From positions 72,465,067-72,529,066 of the forward strand of contig NC_068912.1 of the NCBI RefSeq assembly GCF_023091745.1: 64,000 bases of DNA, written 5' to 3'. The notes under the pieces are model-generated. The model was not told where the DNA came from. It was given only the letters and a program-made list of their open reading frames with translations, and did not search any database. The position numbers and the translations under genes are program-made. Of this stretch, positions 21,190 through 33,431 are shown piece by piece. Every line of letters begins with the position of its first letter. Within the stretch, counting starts at the first letter, position 1. The stretch comes from Budorcas taxicolor (Eukaryota; Chordata; Mammalia; Artiodactyla; Bovidae).

Positions 21190-23987
21190 AGATCAGTAAT
21201 TTCCATTCACCCTTTCCCTAGTCCTTAGTAAAGACATATCCAATTTCTTTCTCTGTGATTTCCTATGCACTTTATGTAAATATATTAATAATACTATAAT
21301 ATATGGTCTTTAGTTTTTGGTCTATTTAAATTAACATCATTTTTCCATCATCCATGGTTTATTAGCTAGAAGATCATCAGTCTTTTTTATAATTAAATGA
21401 TATTCCATTGTATTAATATGCCATAACTCATTTTAAAATCATTAGTTGATGGACCTTTCTTTTGTCTATTATGAATAATGCTGTTGTGAACATTCATTAA
21501 CATAAAACATGAAGTTTTATGTGTATATATGTTTTTAATTCTCTTGTGTAAAGTACTAAGGGTAGAATTGTTGGGTCATATGGGAACTTTATTTTTAATG
21601 TTTTGAAATACTGTTATACTGGTTTTCAAAGTGGTGGTGACATTTTGGATTTCTTACCAGCAATATTTGAGAATTCCAACTTTTCCACATCCTTGCCACT
21701 TGTTATTGCCATCTTAGTGGGTATGAAGAAGCATCTAATTGTGCTTCTGACTTACAGTTTCCATATGACTGATGTGCTTAGCATTTTTTCATGTGCTTAT
21801 GGGCCATTTTTAAGCCATCACTGAAAAATATTCAAATGCTTTTTCCCATTTCATATTACTCTAAGAGGTACTTCTAAGACTGTTTTAGTTTTGACTCAGT
21901 TTATATCTATGATATATTTTGAGTTAAATCTTGTATGTGGTTGATATCCAGCTTTAATTTCATTTATTTGAACTTGAACCACTCTTAAAACCATTACTAT
22001 TCCCCCCACTGAATTCTATAAGCACCTTTGGATAAAATCAATTGAGTATATGTTGTTATTAGAGAACCTTCAATTACATTCCACTAATATATGTGTCTAT
22101 CCTTTGGTCAGTACCACACTGTTTTGATTACTGTAGCATACTAGTGAGTTCTAAAGTGTGAATCTCTTCAAGCTTGTTGTTTATTTTAATGATTGCTTTG
22201 GCCATTCTGGGCCTCTTGCATTTCCATTTGAATTGTAGGATCATCTTCTTACTTTTCAAAAAATAAAAAGGAAGATGGAATTTTGACAAAAGATTACATC
22301 AAATCTGTAGATCATTTTGGGGTATATAGCCTCCTAAATGATATTGATTCTATTAATCTATGTATATGGAAAATATTTCCATTTATTTTGGGCTTCCTTA
22401 ATATTTTGAAATAATGTTTCATAGCTTCCACATACAAATATTACTCTTTTCTTGTTAATTTTGTTACATTTATTCAGGAGTATTTCGTTATTTTTGATAC
22501 CATTGTAAATGTAATTGTTTCCTTAATTTCATTTTTGAATTGTTCATTGCTATTACAATGAGAAAAATACTGTTCAATTTTTTTAAATACTTGTCTTGAA
22601 ACTTTCAACCTTGCTAAATTCATTTATAAGTTCTGATAGTGTTATATGAATATGAATGCATGTATGTGGGTTCCTTAGAACTTTCTATACCAAAATCATA
22701 TCATCTATGAATTGAAATAGTTTTATTTCTTCTTCTCCAACGTGGCTGCCTTTTTTGCTCTTATTCTTGACTAATAGGCATGGATAAAACTACCAACACA
22801 CTCCAATATATATTGAAATAGAAGTGGTGAAAGGACACATCTTTGGCTTATTTCTAATCCTAGAGGGAAAACATTCAGTTTTTAATATTTAAGTACAATA
22901 CTTGCTGTATTTTTTTAATGTTTCCCTTCTTCTTCTTCTTTTTTATTTTCTTGTAGATAGCCTCTATTAGGTTGAGTATGTGTTCCTCTAACTTGTCAAG
23001 TGTTTTTATAATGAAAGCCTCTTGGAGTATTTCAGTTGGTTTTACTGGTACCTACTGAGTTGGTTATGTGATTTTTGTTCCTTATTAATATGGTTTGTTA
23101 CATTGATTTGTATCTGTTAAATCAACTTTGCTGAGAAAAACCTTCACTTGGCCATGGTATATGGTCCTTTTGAGATATTTCTGGCATAGGTTCTCTAGTG
23201 GTTTGTCGAGAATTTTGCATCCATATTTATAAAGTGTATTGGCTTGCATTTTTCTTCTCTTATGATTTCTTTGTTTAGTTTTGGGATCGACAAATGACAA
23301 TGAATATACAGAAATTTATAGAATGAACTGAGATATATCAGGTTTTCTAGTTTTTGAAAGAATTTGAGAAAGATTGTTCCTAATTATTTTTAAAATATTG
23401 GATCAAATTTATGTATAAAACTATCTGGAACTATATTTTAGGAGGTTATATGTGTGTGTGTTTCTGTTTAATTATGAATTACATATCACAACTTTACTTG
23501 CTACAGTTTTATTCACATTGTATATTTCCTTTTGAGTTAGTTCCAGTAATTTGTGTCTTTATATCCATTTTATTGTGGTTGCACAATTTGTTGACATGCA
23601 ATCATATATATTATTCTTATTTTCCTCTGTACTTCTGTAACTTCAGTAGTGATATCCAAATTTTCACTCCTGGTTTTAGTAGTTTGAATCTTCTCTTTTC
23701 TTGGTCAACCTTGCTAAAGGTTTGTCAATTTTGTTAATTTTCAAGAACTAATGTTTGGTTTCTTTGATACTCTATTGCTTTTCTGTTTCCTATTTCATTT
23801 ATTTTCACTGTAATTATATTTAATTTATTTCCACTCTAATCATTTATTTCATTCTAATTTAACTTAGCCTTGCTTTTAATTTAGCTTTCTTTTTCTACTC
23901 TCTTAAGGAAAAGGTTTATTAAATTTAGATTTTTTTTTTTCTTTTGAATACAGGTATTTGCAGGTTTAAATTTCCTAAGAAGTACTT

Positions 23988-24396
23988 AAAGGAAACTATA
24001 AGCAGGGTGAAAAGACACCCTTCGGAATGGGAGAAAATAATAGCAAATGAAGTAACTGACAAACAACTAATCTCAAAAATATACAAGCAACTCCTGCAGC
24101 TCAATTCCAGAAAAATAAATGACCCAATCAAAAAATGGGCCAAAGAACTAAATAGACATTTCTCCAAAAAAGACATACAGATGGCTAACAAACACATGAA
24201 AAGATGCTCAACATCACTCATTATCAGAGAAATGCAAATCAAAACCACAGTGAGGTACCATTTCATACCAGTCAGAATGGCTGTCATCCAAAAGTCTACA
24301 AGCAATAAATGCTGGAGAGGGTGTGGAGAAAAGGGAACCCTCTTACACTGTTGGTGGCAATGCAAACTAGTACAGCCACTATGGAGAACAGTGTGA
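23988..24396 (+). pseudogene. L1 ORF2 C-terminal domain, truncated
   Basis: Open frame covering the last part of L1 ORF2 protein. It includes 'RHPSEWEKIIANEVTDKQLI', 'KKDIQMANKHMKRCSTSLII' and the cysteine-rich tail CWRGCGEKGTLLHCWWQC (C-x3-C-x7-H-x4-C). It stops at a TGA (24394-24396) where related L1s read on with TGG, a probable single transition. RT and endonuclease domains are absent because of 5' truncation. Confidence 0.9.
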
Positions 24397-25090
24397 AGAT
24401 TCCTTAAAAAACTGGAAAGAGAACTGTCTTATGACCCAGCAATCCCACTGCTGGACATACACACTGAGGAAACCAGAATTGAAAGAGACACGTGTACCCC
24501 AATGTTCATTGCAGCACTGTTTATAACAGCCAGGACATGGAAGCAACCTAGATGTCCATCAGCAGACGAATGGATAAGAAATCAGTGGTACATATAAACA
24601 ATGGAGTATTACTCAGCCATTAAAAGATAATACATTTGAATCAGTTCTAATGAAGTCGATGAAACTGGAGCTGATTATACAGAGTGAAGTAAGCCAGAAA
24701 GAAAAACACCAATACAGTATACTAACACATATATATGGAATTTAGAAAGATGGTAACAATAACCCTGTATGCAAGACAGCAAAAGAGACACAGATGTATA
24801 GAACAGTCTTTTGGACTCTGTGGGAGAGGGAGAGGGTGGGATGATTTGGGAGAATGGCATTGAAACATGTATAATATCGTATAAGAAACAAATCTCCAGT
24901 CTAGGTTCGATGCAGGATACAGGATGCTTGGGGCTGGTACACAGGGATGACCCAGAGAGATGGTATGGGGAGGGAGGTGGGAGGGGATTCAAGATTGGGG
25001 ACATGTGTACACCCATGGCAGATTCATGTTGATGTATGGCAAAACCAATACAGTATTATAAACTAAAATAAAGTAAAATAAATTTTAAAA
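23988..25090 (+). mobile_element. Ruminant L1 3' end inserted into L1M
   Basis: 5'-truncated sense L1 of ~1.1 kb. It contains the ORF2 C-terminus, a 3' UTR with the G-rich block 'ggggagggaggtgggagggg', and a tail 'aaaataaagtaaaataa...aaaa'. Flanking agtactt at 23981-23987 and 25091-25097 is the target-site duplication (longer if the A-rich bases are counted). Antisense L1M text continues beyond each side, fixing the order of events. Confidence 0.95.
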
Positions 25091-25348
25091 AGTACTTTTG
25101 CTTCATCCCATAAGTGTTATCATGGGTTCTGTTTCTATTGAATTCAACATAATTTCTACTTTCCCTAGAGATTATGTCCTTAACCCATTTCTTATTGAGG
25201 CATGTGCTGTGAAGTTTCCACATATTTGTGAATATCTCAATTATTGTCATTATTCATGTATAATTTTATTCCATTTTGACTAGAGAATATTTTTCATATT
25301 TTTCAATTTTTCTAAATTTATTTGCATTTGTTTTACAGCCTAAATCAT

Positions 25349-25478
25349 TTGATCTCCTTGCTGTCTGAGGGATTCTCAGGAGTCTTCTCTAATATCAAAT
25401 TTTCAGCGCTCAGCCTTCTTTATGGTCCAACTCTCAGATCCATAGATGACTACTGGAAAAACCATAGCTTGGACTTTT
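25349..25478 (-). mobile_element. BovB internal fragment, older subfamily
   Basis: About 130 bp of BovB coding-end sequence in antisense: 'gatctccttgctgtctgagg', 'gcgctcagccttctttatgg', 'gactactggaaaaaccatag'. An internal deletion of about 15-20 bp lies near 25402. No tail is present, so it is a broken piece lying between two L1M segments. Confidence 0.85.
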
Positions 25479-25790
25479 GATAGTTTATACAATTTTTCTA
25501 GGTCTAGATCCCTTTGAAATTATGCTCTAAGGAATTTATAGAGCTTCTTGGATGTGAGAATTAATGCTTTTCATTAAATTTGCAAAATTTGTGCTATTTC
25601 ATCAAATATTTATTCAGCCCCTTTCTTTTCCCTTTGAAATCTATCACTATGTAAATATGAGTATCCTTGATGATGTCCCACATATTTCTGAAAGTCTTTG
25701 TTTTTATTCAGTCCTCTTTTCCATTTATCAAATGATACTATCCATTGAACTCTCTTCAATATAAATGTTTTTTATACTGTCTATTACAAA
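25479..25790 (-). mobile_element. L1M upstream-region fragment, antisense
   Basis: 'gagcttcttggatgtgag', 'gatgatgtcccacatattt' and flanking text match the antisense of the old L1 region also seen at 17290-17765. It may be the continuation of the L1M that begins at 21190, with the BovB piece between. Confidence 0.55.
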
Positions 25791-26318
25791 TTTCACATTT
25801 GCTCTGAAGCACTTTCTCAAAATGTTCAAAAATATTTACACAGATCTTTAGTAAAATTGTTAAATTTTTAATTTAAATTAAATATTAGATTCATTTGGAA
25901 TTATTGGTATATGACATAAAGAAAGGAAAAAGTTGTATATTATTTCAGAATAATCATGTTTCCATTATAATTTGTCATTGACTAATCCAAACTCCATCCC
26001 TCATTTAATGCACATGTGAAATTTGAATATGATAATTAAGCACTTGATATCTGCATATGATACATGAAAACAATGAATTGCAGAATTCATTAATTTGGGA
26101 CTTGATTAAAACCTTAACTGAATGTGATAGTCAATAATATAAATAGTATTATTCAATATAATATAATATTTCTTGGAAAATTAATAATGTCACATGCTTA
26201 ATTTACATTATATCACACCATATAAACATTTTTAAAATTAATTATTTCAATTCTAATTTTCACTTGATAAAATTGGCATTATAGAAACTGCTAGCTTTCC
26301 ACAAAAATCATTTCCTTT
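25791..26318. other. Unassigned, very AT-rich
   Basis: Dominated by A and T. No gene or repeat recognised. Confidence 0.45.
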
Positions 26319-26695
26319 TTGGGGGGGTACAATGACTGTATTTCCTAGGTTCCCTTGTAGGTACATGTGGTCATGTGATTGCATACTACCCTGTGGAATA
26401 TAAGTGATATTTTTATGTGCCATTATCATGTATGGCCCAGAAAATTTTCCACGAAAATCCCTCCATGCTTTTAACTCTTCCAGCTTATTGAAATAGTGTT
26501 AATTACTATGACACCAAAATCACAATTTAAGATATTATAATAAAGATTGCATTAAACTGAGTCTCTGAATAAATATTTTTAGTAGGTAAGTGGCTCCATA
26601 CCGCCATTCCCTAGAACTGTTCTAGATTATTAAGCAAGAAATATACTTTCATTTTATTTAGCCATTACATTTGGAGTCTGCTTTGAAACTAAAAA
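26319..26695 (+). repeat. Ancient mammalian interspersed repeat (family not named)
   Basis: The order 'ttcccttgtaggtacatgtg', 'tcatgtgattgc', 'gtggaatataagtgatat', 'atgtgccattatcatg', then 'aagaaatatactttcatttt' follows a dispersed old mammalian repeat. Such repeats mention a short variable tract and end in 'aataaactt...gtgttaagcc'. A second, weaker copy is at 28376-28560. Confidence 0.35.
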
Positions 26696-26920
26696 TTGGA
26701 ATGCTGCTGTAAAAAATGTAAAATATGTGATCTTGTCATAGTGATTAGGAAGAAAATAGCAAAGGGGGGAAAAAAAAAAACTACAGGCTAGAAATCTAGA
26801 GATCTATCTAATGCAATGCCAAACTATTTTATAAAATTGCCACCTGAAAAAAAAAGGAAGACAGTCACTAGACCTACAGCTCTAAAGAAAATGGCTAGAA
26901 AAAATCAACTATTCATTGTA

Positions 26921-27103
26921 TGTGTGTGTGTGTTTGGTCATGTCTGATTTTGCAGCTGTATGGAGTGTAACCTGCCAGGCTCCTCTGTCTACCGGATTCT
27001 CCTTGCCATTTTCTCCTCCAGGGGATCTCCTGACTCAGGGATTGAACCAGTGTCTCCTGCATTGGCAGGGGGATTCTTTACCTCTGAGCCATCTGGGAAG
27101 CCC
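26921..27103 (-). mobile_element. Bov-tA SINE
   Basis: Reversed Bov-tA with a tgtgtgtgtgtgt start (tail side). 'cctgccaggctcctctgtct' and 'cctcttgagccat'-like segments follow, and it ends 'gggaagccca'. A deletion of about 25 bp affects the 'aagaatactggag' segment. Confidence 0.9.
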
Positions 27104-27584
27104 AGTCATGTATAAATACTGCTTATTCCTTTTAGTATGGTATCACAAGTAGAATTGAGCTCAGAGAAACAGTAATTCATCGGCAAAGCAAAGAATAAGC
27201 TCATCAAAAGTTTGGAAAAAACAAAAAGCTTTGGACAGCAAACTCCCATTAAGATATTTTAAAACCCATTTAGATCTGTGGCAATATAATACAAAGTGTT
27301 TATCTTCCCACTAAACACTTTTATTTTAAATGATTTCATGGTGACTGCTATTAAGTATTAATAGAAAGCATGAGAAAATGGTGTCAAGAAACAGTAAAAA
27401 CAAAGAAACCTTAAGAATTATGTCTAAGAGAAAGCTTTGGGTATACTTTCCTGTACCTGGAAATGATGACTAGGAAGTAGATCAATAGAATATCAGGATT
27501 ATAAGAAATTATATATCCTAGAAATTGAGAAAGTATTCCCCCAAGTATATTTGCCACAATTGTAAATAAACCCTAGGCTTACAA
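27104..27584. other. Unassigned sequence
   Basis: No gene and no repeat recognised. Confidence 0.45.
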
Positions 27585-27800
27585 GGGGCTTCCTTGGGGG
27601 CTCAGACGGTAAAAAATCTGCCTGCAATTTAGCAGACTAGGGTTTGATCCCTGGGTCAGGAAGATCCCCTGGAGAAAAGAATGACTGCCCACTCCAGTAT
27701 TCTTGCCTGGAGAATTCCATGGACAGAGGAGTCTACAGTTCATGGGATTGCAACAAGTCAGACATGACTGAGCAACTAACAAATTCACTTTTCACTTTCC
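27585..27800 (+). mobile_element. Bov-tA SINE
   Basis: Starts 'ggggcttccttggggg' and contains ggtttgatccctggg and 'gtattcttgcctggagaatt'. It has lost about 15 bp around 'ggagcctggcgggc' near 27730, and ends in a 'ttcacttttcactttcc' tail. Confidence 0.92.
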
Positions 27801-27813
27801 AAGGTTTCACAGA

Positions 27814-27918
27814 GCATGAAAGTGAAAGTGAAAGTCACTCAGTCATGTTCGACTCTTTGTGACCCCATGGACTGTATAGTCCATCTAATTCTCTAGGTCA
27901 GAATACTGGAGTGGGTAG
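27814..27918 (-). mobile_element. Truncated Bov-tA/Bov-A SINE facing the previous one
   Basis: Reversed 3' part only: 'gaaagtgaaagtgaaagtca', 'cagtcatgttcgactctttg', 'accccatggactgta', stopping at 'aatactggagtgggtagg'. Its 3' end faces the 3' end of the plus-strand SINE 14 bp away, giving a short inverted pair. Confidence 0.88.
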
Positions 27919-28375
27919 GAAACAAAAGCTGCACTGTACCTTAAGCAAATTAGATTCTCAACACTCACTACAAAAGTGGGCATGGAAACTAGTAAGTAAG
28001 GAATAATTCCCCAGAGGGCAAAGCTGGAACCATTGCAAACACTGACAGAACATTTAGTTTCTAATCAAAGAATTTTCATTTGCCCGGCTAAGATTGTTAA
28101 CAATGCCTCCCTATAAAATAGAATCATTTTCTTCATCCTTGCAATTTCAGTGCTTTCTTACTTCCTACTTTTCCAGTTCATTTTGTATAGATAACTTTTC
28201 ATCAATCTACTGTTGTATATTGAGTTTGAAAGTATAGATGACTTGTCTTTTGAGTTTTCAGGTCCTAAAATCAGAAGTAAGATGACAGACATCACATAGA
28301 AACTCTGCACATTGAACCGGGTATTGTTCTCTGCTTCCCTTAAATTCACTGTAGCTGTCTGAATGATATATAACT

Positions 28376-28560
28376 AATGGAATGTAATCAGAGGTAACAT
28401 GAGTCACTTAGACTTTGACCCTAAAAAATTTTTATGTGCCTGTTTTCTGAGCTGGCTAACTGGGATAGAGATGTCAAGAACAATCTTGAAGTCCAGTGTT
28501 GAAGATGGAAGTGTCCCAAACAATATCCAATTGACTACGTAAAACAGCCCACCTTCACTA
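28376..28560 (+). repeat. Ancient mammalian interspersed repeat, weak copy
   Basis: 'atggaatgtaatcagaggta', then 'ttatgtgcctgttttc' and 'agtgttgaagatggaag' resemble the same old family as 26319-26695. The call rests on block order only. Confidence 0.3.
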
Positions 28561-30680
28561 TCATCCAATGTATCCTTATCTCTCCATTTGTGAAATGGCC
28601 CAAAGTTGGTATGTTTATAGTAATTACATTTCTATGTTGTTGACTCATTATGTTGTATATTTATTTGCAATAGTGATATAAACTACTTAATATTTTAGCC
28701 CTCGAATAACATAAACAATTTCAATATAAAACCATATACTTTCAAAGGTCATTGTATTTAACTAAATCTTATTCTTATAAAATAAATTAAAAAGTAAAGG
28801 AAGGTTTATCTTAGCATAAATATCCATTATACTGAGAATAGTAAATGATTTTATATCAATGTCTAGACCTTTTCATTACGGATCATACTAGTAAATCAAT
28901 CTAATTTTCTTTTCAAAATTTTCTAATTTCCTTTGAAGTGGTTATTTACTAAATCTATACACTCTTTTTATTGCAGATTTTTGTTTTGTGTAGAGTTTAG
29001 ACAGTTTTATTTGATATTATGATTTAAATCTTTCAGCATGGGGAAATACTCGTGTGGGTTTTGCTTTGTTTGGTTCGTTTACTTTCTAATTCTCCTATTT
29101 GAGAAATAACTACTATTTTAGATGTCTTTAAATGTTTAGATTTTAGCATGTTACATTTGGTTATATTTGTTCTCTGTGTCGCATCCACTCTAAGCTATTG
29201 TACTAGTCTGTTCAATGATGTTTATGACAGTAAAAGACTCCCTATGGATAATAGCATGGGCCTTGATTACCATCATGGATGTTTCTCTGTGGCATTAGGC
29301 TATGAAGTTTCACTGCCCTTCTTCTCATCTAAGCATCCTTATGTCCATAAAGTTTCTCAAGAGAGAAGATAAAATTTCCAATCAAAGAAACCCTACATTT
29401 AAATAACTTTTTAAAATAGTCTTATTCTATTTTCCTGTCACAAAGAGAGATGCAATTTGCCCTTCATAAAACAACTCTGCATATAGGTGAAGAAACTATG
29501 TAGTTGTCTTTAAGAAATTTCACCCCATGAAAAAAATATATGGAGTGATAAAAAAAAGCAAAGAAAAGTGAAAATATTAACCCTTCTGTCATATACATAT
29601 TTACTTTCTTTGTGGTCTATTCTTCTTTATTCCCTTCCTTTCCAATCCTTTTCTGCTGTAATTGTGCAGAGTAAAACTGACAAATATTGGCTGAGAATAT
29701 TGCCAGGTAGATAAATATCCTAATATCTGCCTATTAGGAGGCACAGAATCACAGAGAGAAAATGGCTTTTTAATGGCACAATGCAATATAAACTCAACAC
29801 ATTGGAAGTTAAAACTGATGACCTCTCACTTCTTGGATAATATCATTGTTCAGGAATTTCTCCTCAAAAGAACTATAGTTACTACCATAAGAAATGTTTT
29901 AATGCAATCAAGTAAGCTATATATATACATTTTAATCACCCATAAAATTCATATTATATTCTTATCACATAAATATTATGATATTTAGCATAATGAATTC
30001 TATCAAGTTTCAGCAAAGACCTTTTCTGTGTGCATAAGAAATATGATCTTTGATAATATTCAAACCATTTTATGACAAAATAAGTTTCAATTATGTGACT
30101 ATGGCACAAACTTTTTTGCATTTGATCTATATGTTTAAATTCTTCCTAGATGCCTCAATTTTAACAAGATATTTACAAAATGCTTTCAAAACTGATTAGG
30201 CTGAGTTTGTTAAAGGTCAGCTTCCCCCTGCCCACATATCTCACAAGATTATTAATGGACCTGAATTATTTTAACCTAGATAATGAATTGTACAATAAAT
30301 GTGCTTCAACTTCTGATTTTTTTTAATAAATCCAACTTTTTACTAATTTTGGACACTTTTTCAAAATGCTTTAGCCTAGAAAATTGGATTTAAAAGAATA
30401 AATTATTCTTTGAAAATCACATAATTTTAAAATGAAAATAATGAAACTGATTGATGTTATATACCCTTCTTTCCCAAATCCCAAATTCTTAGATTATTTT
30501 GAAGGTATTGAATTTTCATTATAAAATGAATAAGTGACTGTACTTTTACATAATATTTAATTTAAATGGAAGACCACAGTTCTGATTTAATCCAATCAAT
30601 ACATCCATCTGATTGCAACCATTCATTCCAGTTGGAAACTAAATTAAAACAGAAACTAAATTTTCAAAATTAATTTTTGT
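28561..30680. other. Unassigned AT-rich 2.1 kb
   Basis: No repeat recognised. A 74-codon open frame at 29148-29372 (plus) begins with a hydrophobic run that could mimic a signal peptide. It has no homologue I recognise, no splice or promoter context, and is of a length expected by chance. Confidence 0.45.
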
Positions 30681-30681
30681 T

Positions 30682-30735
30682 AGAGCATAGAATAAATAAA
30701 AAGGAAAAGAGCATAGAATAAATAAAAAGGAAAAA
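30682..30735. repeat. 26 bp tandem duplication
   Basis: Two adjacent, essentially identical copies of a 26 bp A-rich unit containing 'gagcatagaataaataaaaa', with the second copy starting at 30709. Confidence 0.93.
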
Positions 30736-30784
30736 TAAGGGGAGAATGAAAGGAAGGGTCAAAGTTAATAAATATTGTGCATAT

Positions 30785-30910
30785 TCTCCACCTTACATAC
30801 TGCATTTAGTGCTCTTAAGAAAGCAATTTCAATTAATCTTAACCACCTGAAGTAGACAGATATTATTAATCCTGTTTTATAAATGACAGTACTCAGTCTA
30901 ACTGTACTTA
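30785..30910 (-). mobile_element. MIR SINE fragment
   Basis: 'aagtagacagatattattaa' and 'cctgttttataaatgacag' follow the antisense MIR order (two-base changes throughout). The Bov-tA at 30911 cuts it off. Confidence 0.55.
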
Positions 30911-31121
30911 AGTGAAAGTGTTAGCCGTTCAGTTATGTCCGACTCTGCAACCCCATGGTCTGTAGCCTACTATGCTCTTCTGTCCATGGAATTCCCCAGG
31001 CAAGAGTACTGGAGTGGGTTTGCCATCCCCTTCTCCAGGGGATCTTCCCAACCCAGGGATCAAACTGGGGTCTTCTGCATTACAGGCAGATTCTTTACTC
31101 TCTGAGCCACCAGGGAAGCCC
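30911..31121 (-). mobile_element. Bov-tA SINE
   Basis: Complete reversed copy with the 'gtgaaagtgttagc' tail side. It contains 'aattccccaggcaagagtac', a B-box region 'gggatcaaactggggt' (one change), and 'ctctgagccaccagggaagc'. It inserted at the end of the MIR fragment. Confidence 0.94.
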
Positions 31122-31594
31122 CTTTATATCAACAATATCATAAAGGTATTACTTTTGATGAATGAGTCAAAGTAGACAATTATGAAAATAATAAAAGTAG
31201 CATATACATGTATCAGACACTTTGTATTAACTGAAAGCATGTTGGCATACATTCATTATTGGAAAAAGTCTTCTTTTTTGAGCATGAGTTTACTTATTTC
31301 AATTTCCTCAAGTTCTGTCTAACAAAGACAACTAAAATACAATATCATGATTTTATTTGTCATGCCAGAGTAAGCGGTTGTGAACCATTCAAAATTCATA
31401 ATCCAGTATTTTCATCATTTGTCTCAAATCTCTTCATTTTTCTTGATCATATCTAATTCAAAATCAGTTTTTAGAAATACCTTTTTTAGATACCTTCCAA
31501 AACATGAATTACTTTCAGAAAAAATTTTTGTCTTAGAAATAATAAACAAGTTAAAACTCATTTATGTAGCTTATATTATAATAATAATGACAGT

Positions 31595-31855
31595 TATTTA
31601 TTATTTACTTACCTAATGATTATTCTTAAGTCCTTAATACATATTATCTCTTTGATTGACACAACGCTAAAGGGTACATTTTTATCACACACACTTGAAA
31701 GATGTAAAGATAGAAGCCATAATATCCTCTCCAGATTATTGTCAACTGGAATAGAATGATTAGGAAATTGCTCAAAGACACAAAGTTAGAAAACTGGGAA
31801 CTAAGATTAAAGCTCATATCAGTTTGAGTCCAAAAGCTCTTTACTAAAAGCAAGC
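31595..31855 (-). mobile_element. MIR SINE, antisense
   Basis: Follows the antisense MIR order: 'tccttaatacatattatctc', 'cacaacgctaaaggg', 'gaaattgctcaaagacacaa', 'ttagaaaactgggaactaag', 'agtttgagtccaaaagctct'. An expansion near 31680-31740 separates the halves. Confidence 0.6.
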
Positions 31856-32039
31856 AAGGTAAACAGGGTGATTTCCAATAAAAAGGACCATCCTGCATGT
31901 GATGACCATGAAATCTACTTTTCAGATTCCCTAGTGTGGGGATCCTAAGTGATTGCTGATACCATACTGAACCCTCTAAAATCTATTTCCTCATTTAAAC
32001 TTTATTTAAAGTAAGGCCTGCTTCCAGCCAATGACTGAA

Positions 32040-32253
32040 GTGAAGTGAAGTGAAGTGGCTCAGTCGTGTCCGACTCTTTGTGACCCCATGGACTGTGGCC
32101 CACCAGGCTCCTCTGTCCATGGGATTCTCCAGGCAAGAATACTGGAGTGGGTTGCCATTTCCTTCTCCAGGGTATCTTCCCAACCCAGGGATCGAACCCA
32201 GGTCTCCCACATTGCAGTCAGACACTTTAACCTCTGAGCCACCAGGGAAGCCC
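32040..32253 (-). mobile_element. Young Bov-tA SINE with 10 bp duplication
   Basis: Very close to consensus across its length. The tail side is 'gtgaagtgaagtgaagtg', and the reversed B-box ggttcgatccc is intact near 32190. Target-site duplication aatgactgaa at 32030-32039 and 32254-32263 is exact. This is one of the youngest insertions here and a good candidate for presence/absence polymorphism. Confidence 0.96.
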
Positions 32254-32263
32254 AATGACTGAA

Positions 32264-32790
32264 CAGGATACTAAAAAGACTAAGTTAGGCCTATTGTTAG
32301 GAGATAGAAGATTCTTCTAATGGAACACTTTGACTCTACAGATGTCTTTTCCAGCTTGGTCCAAACATTCTTAGAAGTTAGGTAATTTACCACTTTCCTT
32401 CCTGCCTGTCTTCCCTATCCCTTTCAAAGGGGTCAAACAGCATTGCAGAGTCATAATTTTCTCAGGCTCCTCAAGTTCCCTCCTTACTTTTCTCAGTATA
32501 GCCACCAATAAAACTCTGGGATAAATAATTCCTTTCTCTAATACGTTAGGTAAGTGTCACATCTGAGAAGTAGGAGAAGGCTGCTGTTAGGATATCCCAA
32601 TGTACCTGCTCATGTACCTTTGGCATGACTTTCCTTAGGAAGGACATCTCTAATACACTCATACAAGTTAATCCATGTAAAGACCAGTGAGCAATAAATG
32701 TTTGCTTTCCCACTGATTCTCAGTAAACCTTGAATTACATAGATCCAATTAGTCTACTCTACTTATTGTCTTGTTTTTCTGAATCCCAGT
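32264..32790. other. Unassigned sequence
   Basis: Less AT-rich than its neighbours, with pyrimidine-rich stretches near 32395-32490. No gene or repeat recognised. Confidence 0.4.
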
Positions 32791-33179
32791 CTTAAAAGCT
32801 GAATAACATCTGCTGGGCCTATTTTATAGGATGGATGTGAAGATTAGATAAAATTATAGATGAGATGTTCTTTGAAAGTGTTTAAAAATAATCATATAAA
32901 AAATAAAAATAATCATATTAGTATTAGTTCTACCAGATCCCTGTATTACACAGAGATACATTCAGCACCTCAGCTCTTCATTAAAAAGTAAATAAACATT
33001 CTTACCAGTAGCAAAAAATGTCACTGGATAAATATGGATGCTTTCTTAAGTGCAAAATAAGTGCAGAGAAGAATGGTGATAAAAGCCTCATAAATATAGT
33101 TCTGAATTATGTTAATTGTTCTTCAAAGCATGAAATATACCTAGCCTTAGAAATATATATTGAGAGAATATGAGAAAAG

Positions 33180-33350
33180 GACAGCATGGTGTGGAAGAGC
33201 AGGGATTTTGAAGTTATATATTTTAATTAAAAGGTCTGATTTACCTATATAACTACGTGAATTATTTACACCTCATAAAAATTTGAAATAACAAAATTTA
33301 CTTTGTAGACTTGTTATGATGCCTGAATAGCATAACACCTAATTTGCTAA
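33180..33350 (+). mobile_element. MIR SINE, sense
   Basis: 'gtgtggaagagcagggattt', a diverged middle with 'attatttacacctcat', then 'gacttgttatgatgcctg' follow sense MIR order. The conserved core is poor, so the call is moderate. Confidence 0.5.
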
Positions 33351-33431
33351 AAATGTCTACCTTTCTATAGGTATTTAATATTTCCAATCCCTTGCTCAGG
33401 TTAGGGAATAAAGGCGTGTTGTATGTGTGTT

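Larger units (their letters stand above)
21190..25348 (-). mobile_element. Long antisense L1M, interrupted by a younger L1
   Basis: The largest element in the window. Going right, antisense L1 text runs from the 3' end ('gattgctgggtcat'-like at about 21568, 'ccacatccttgccacttgtt' near 21690) through ORF2. 'ggtcagtaccacactgtttt' lies near 22103, 'gattactgtagca' near 22124 and 'ggccattctgggcctcttgc' near 22200. Early ORF2 ('ttcatcccataagtgttat') appears past 25098. A sense L1 at 23988-25090 splits it. All coding frames are decayed. Confidence 0.8.

Noticed and set aside
23944..24396. 150-codon frame as a zinc-finger-like host gene
   Set aside because: Its Cys/His motif is the known C-terminal domain of L1 ORF2, and the element has an L1 3' UTR, A-rich tail and target-site duplication.
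26319..26325. G7 run as part of a G-quadruplex
   Set aside because: A single G tract without three partner tracts nearby on the same strand.
29148..29372. 74-codon frame starting with a signal-peptide-like run
   Set aside because: Length is expected by chance, there is no recognisable family, and no splice or promoter context supports it.
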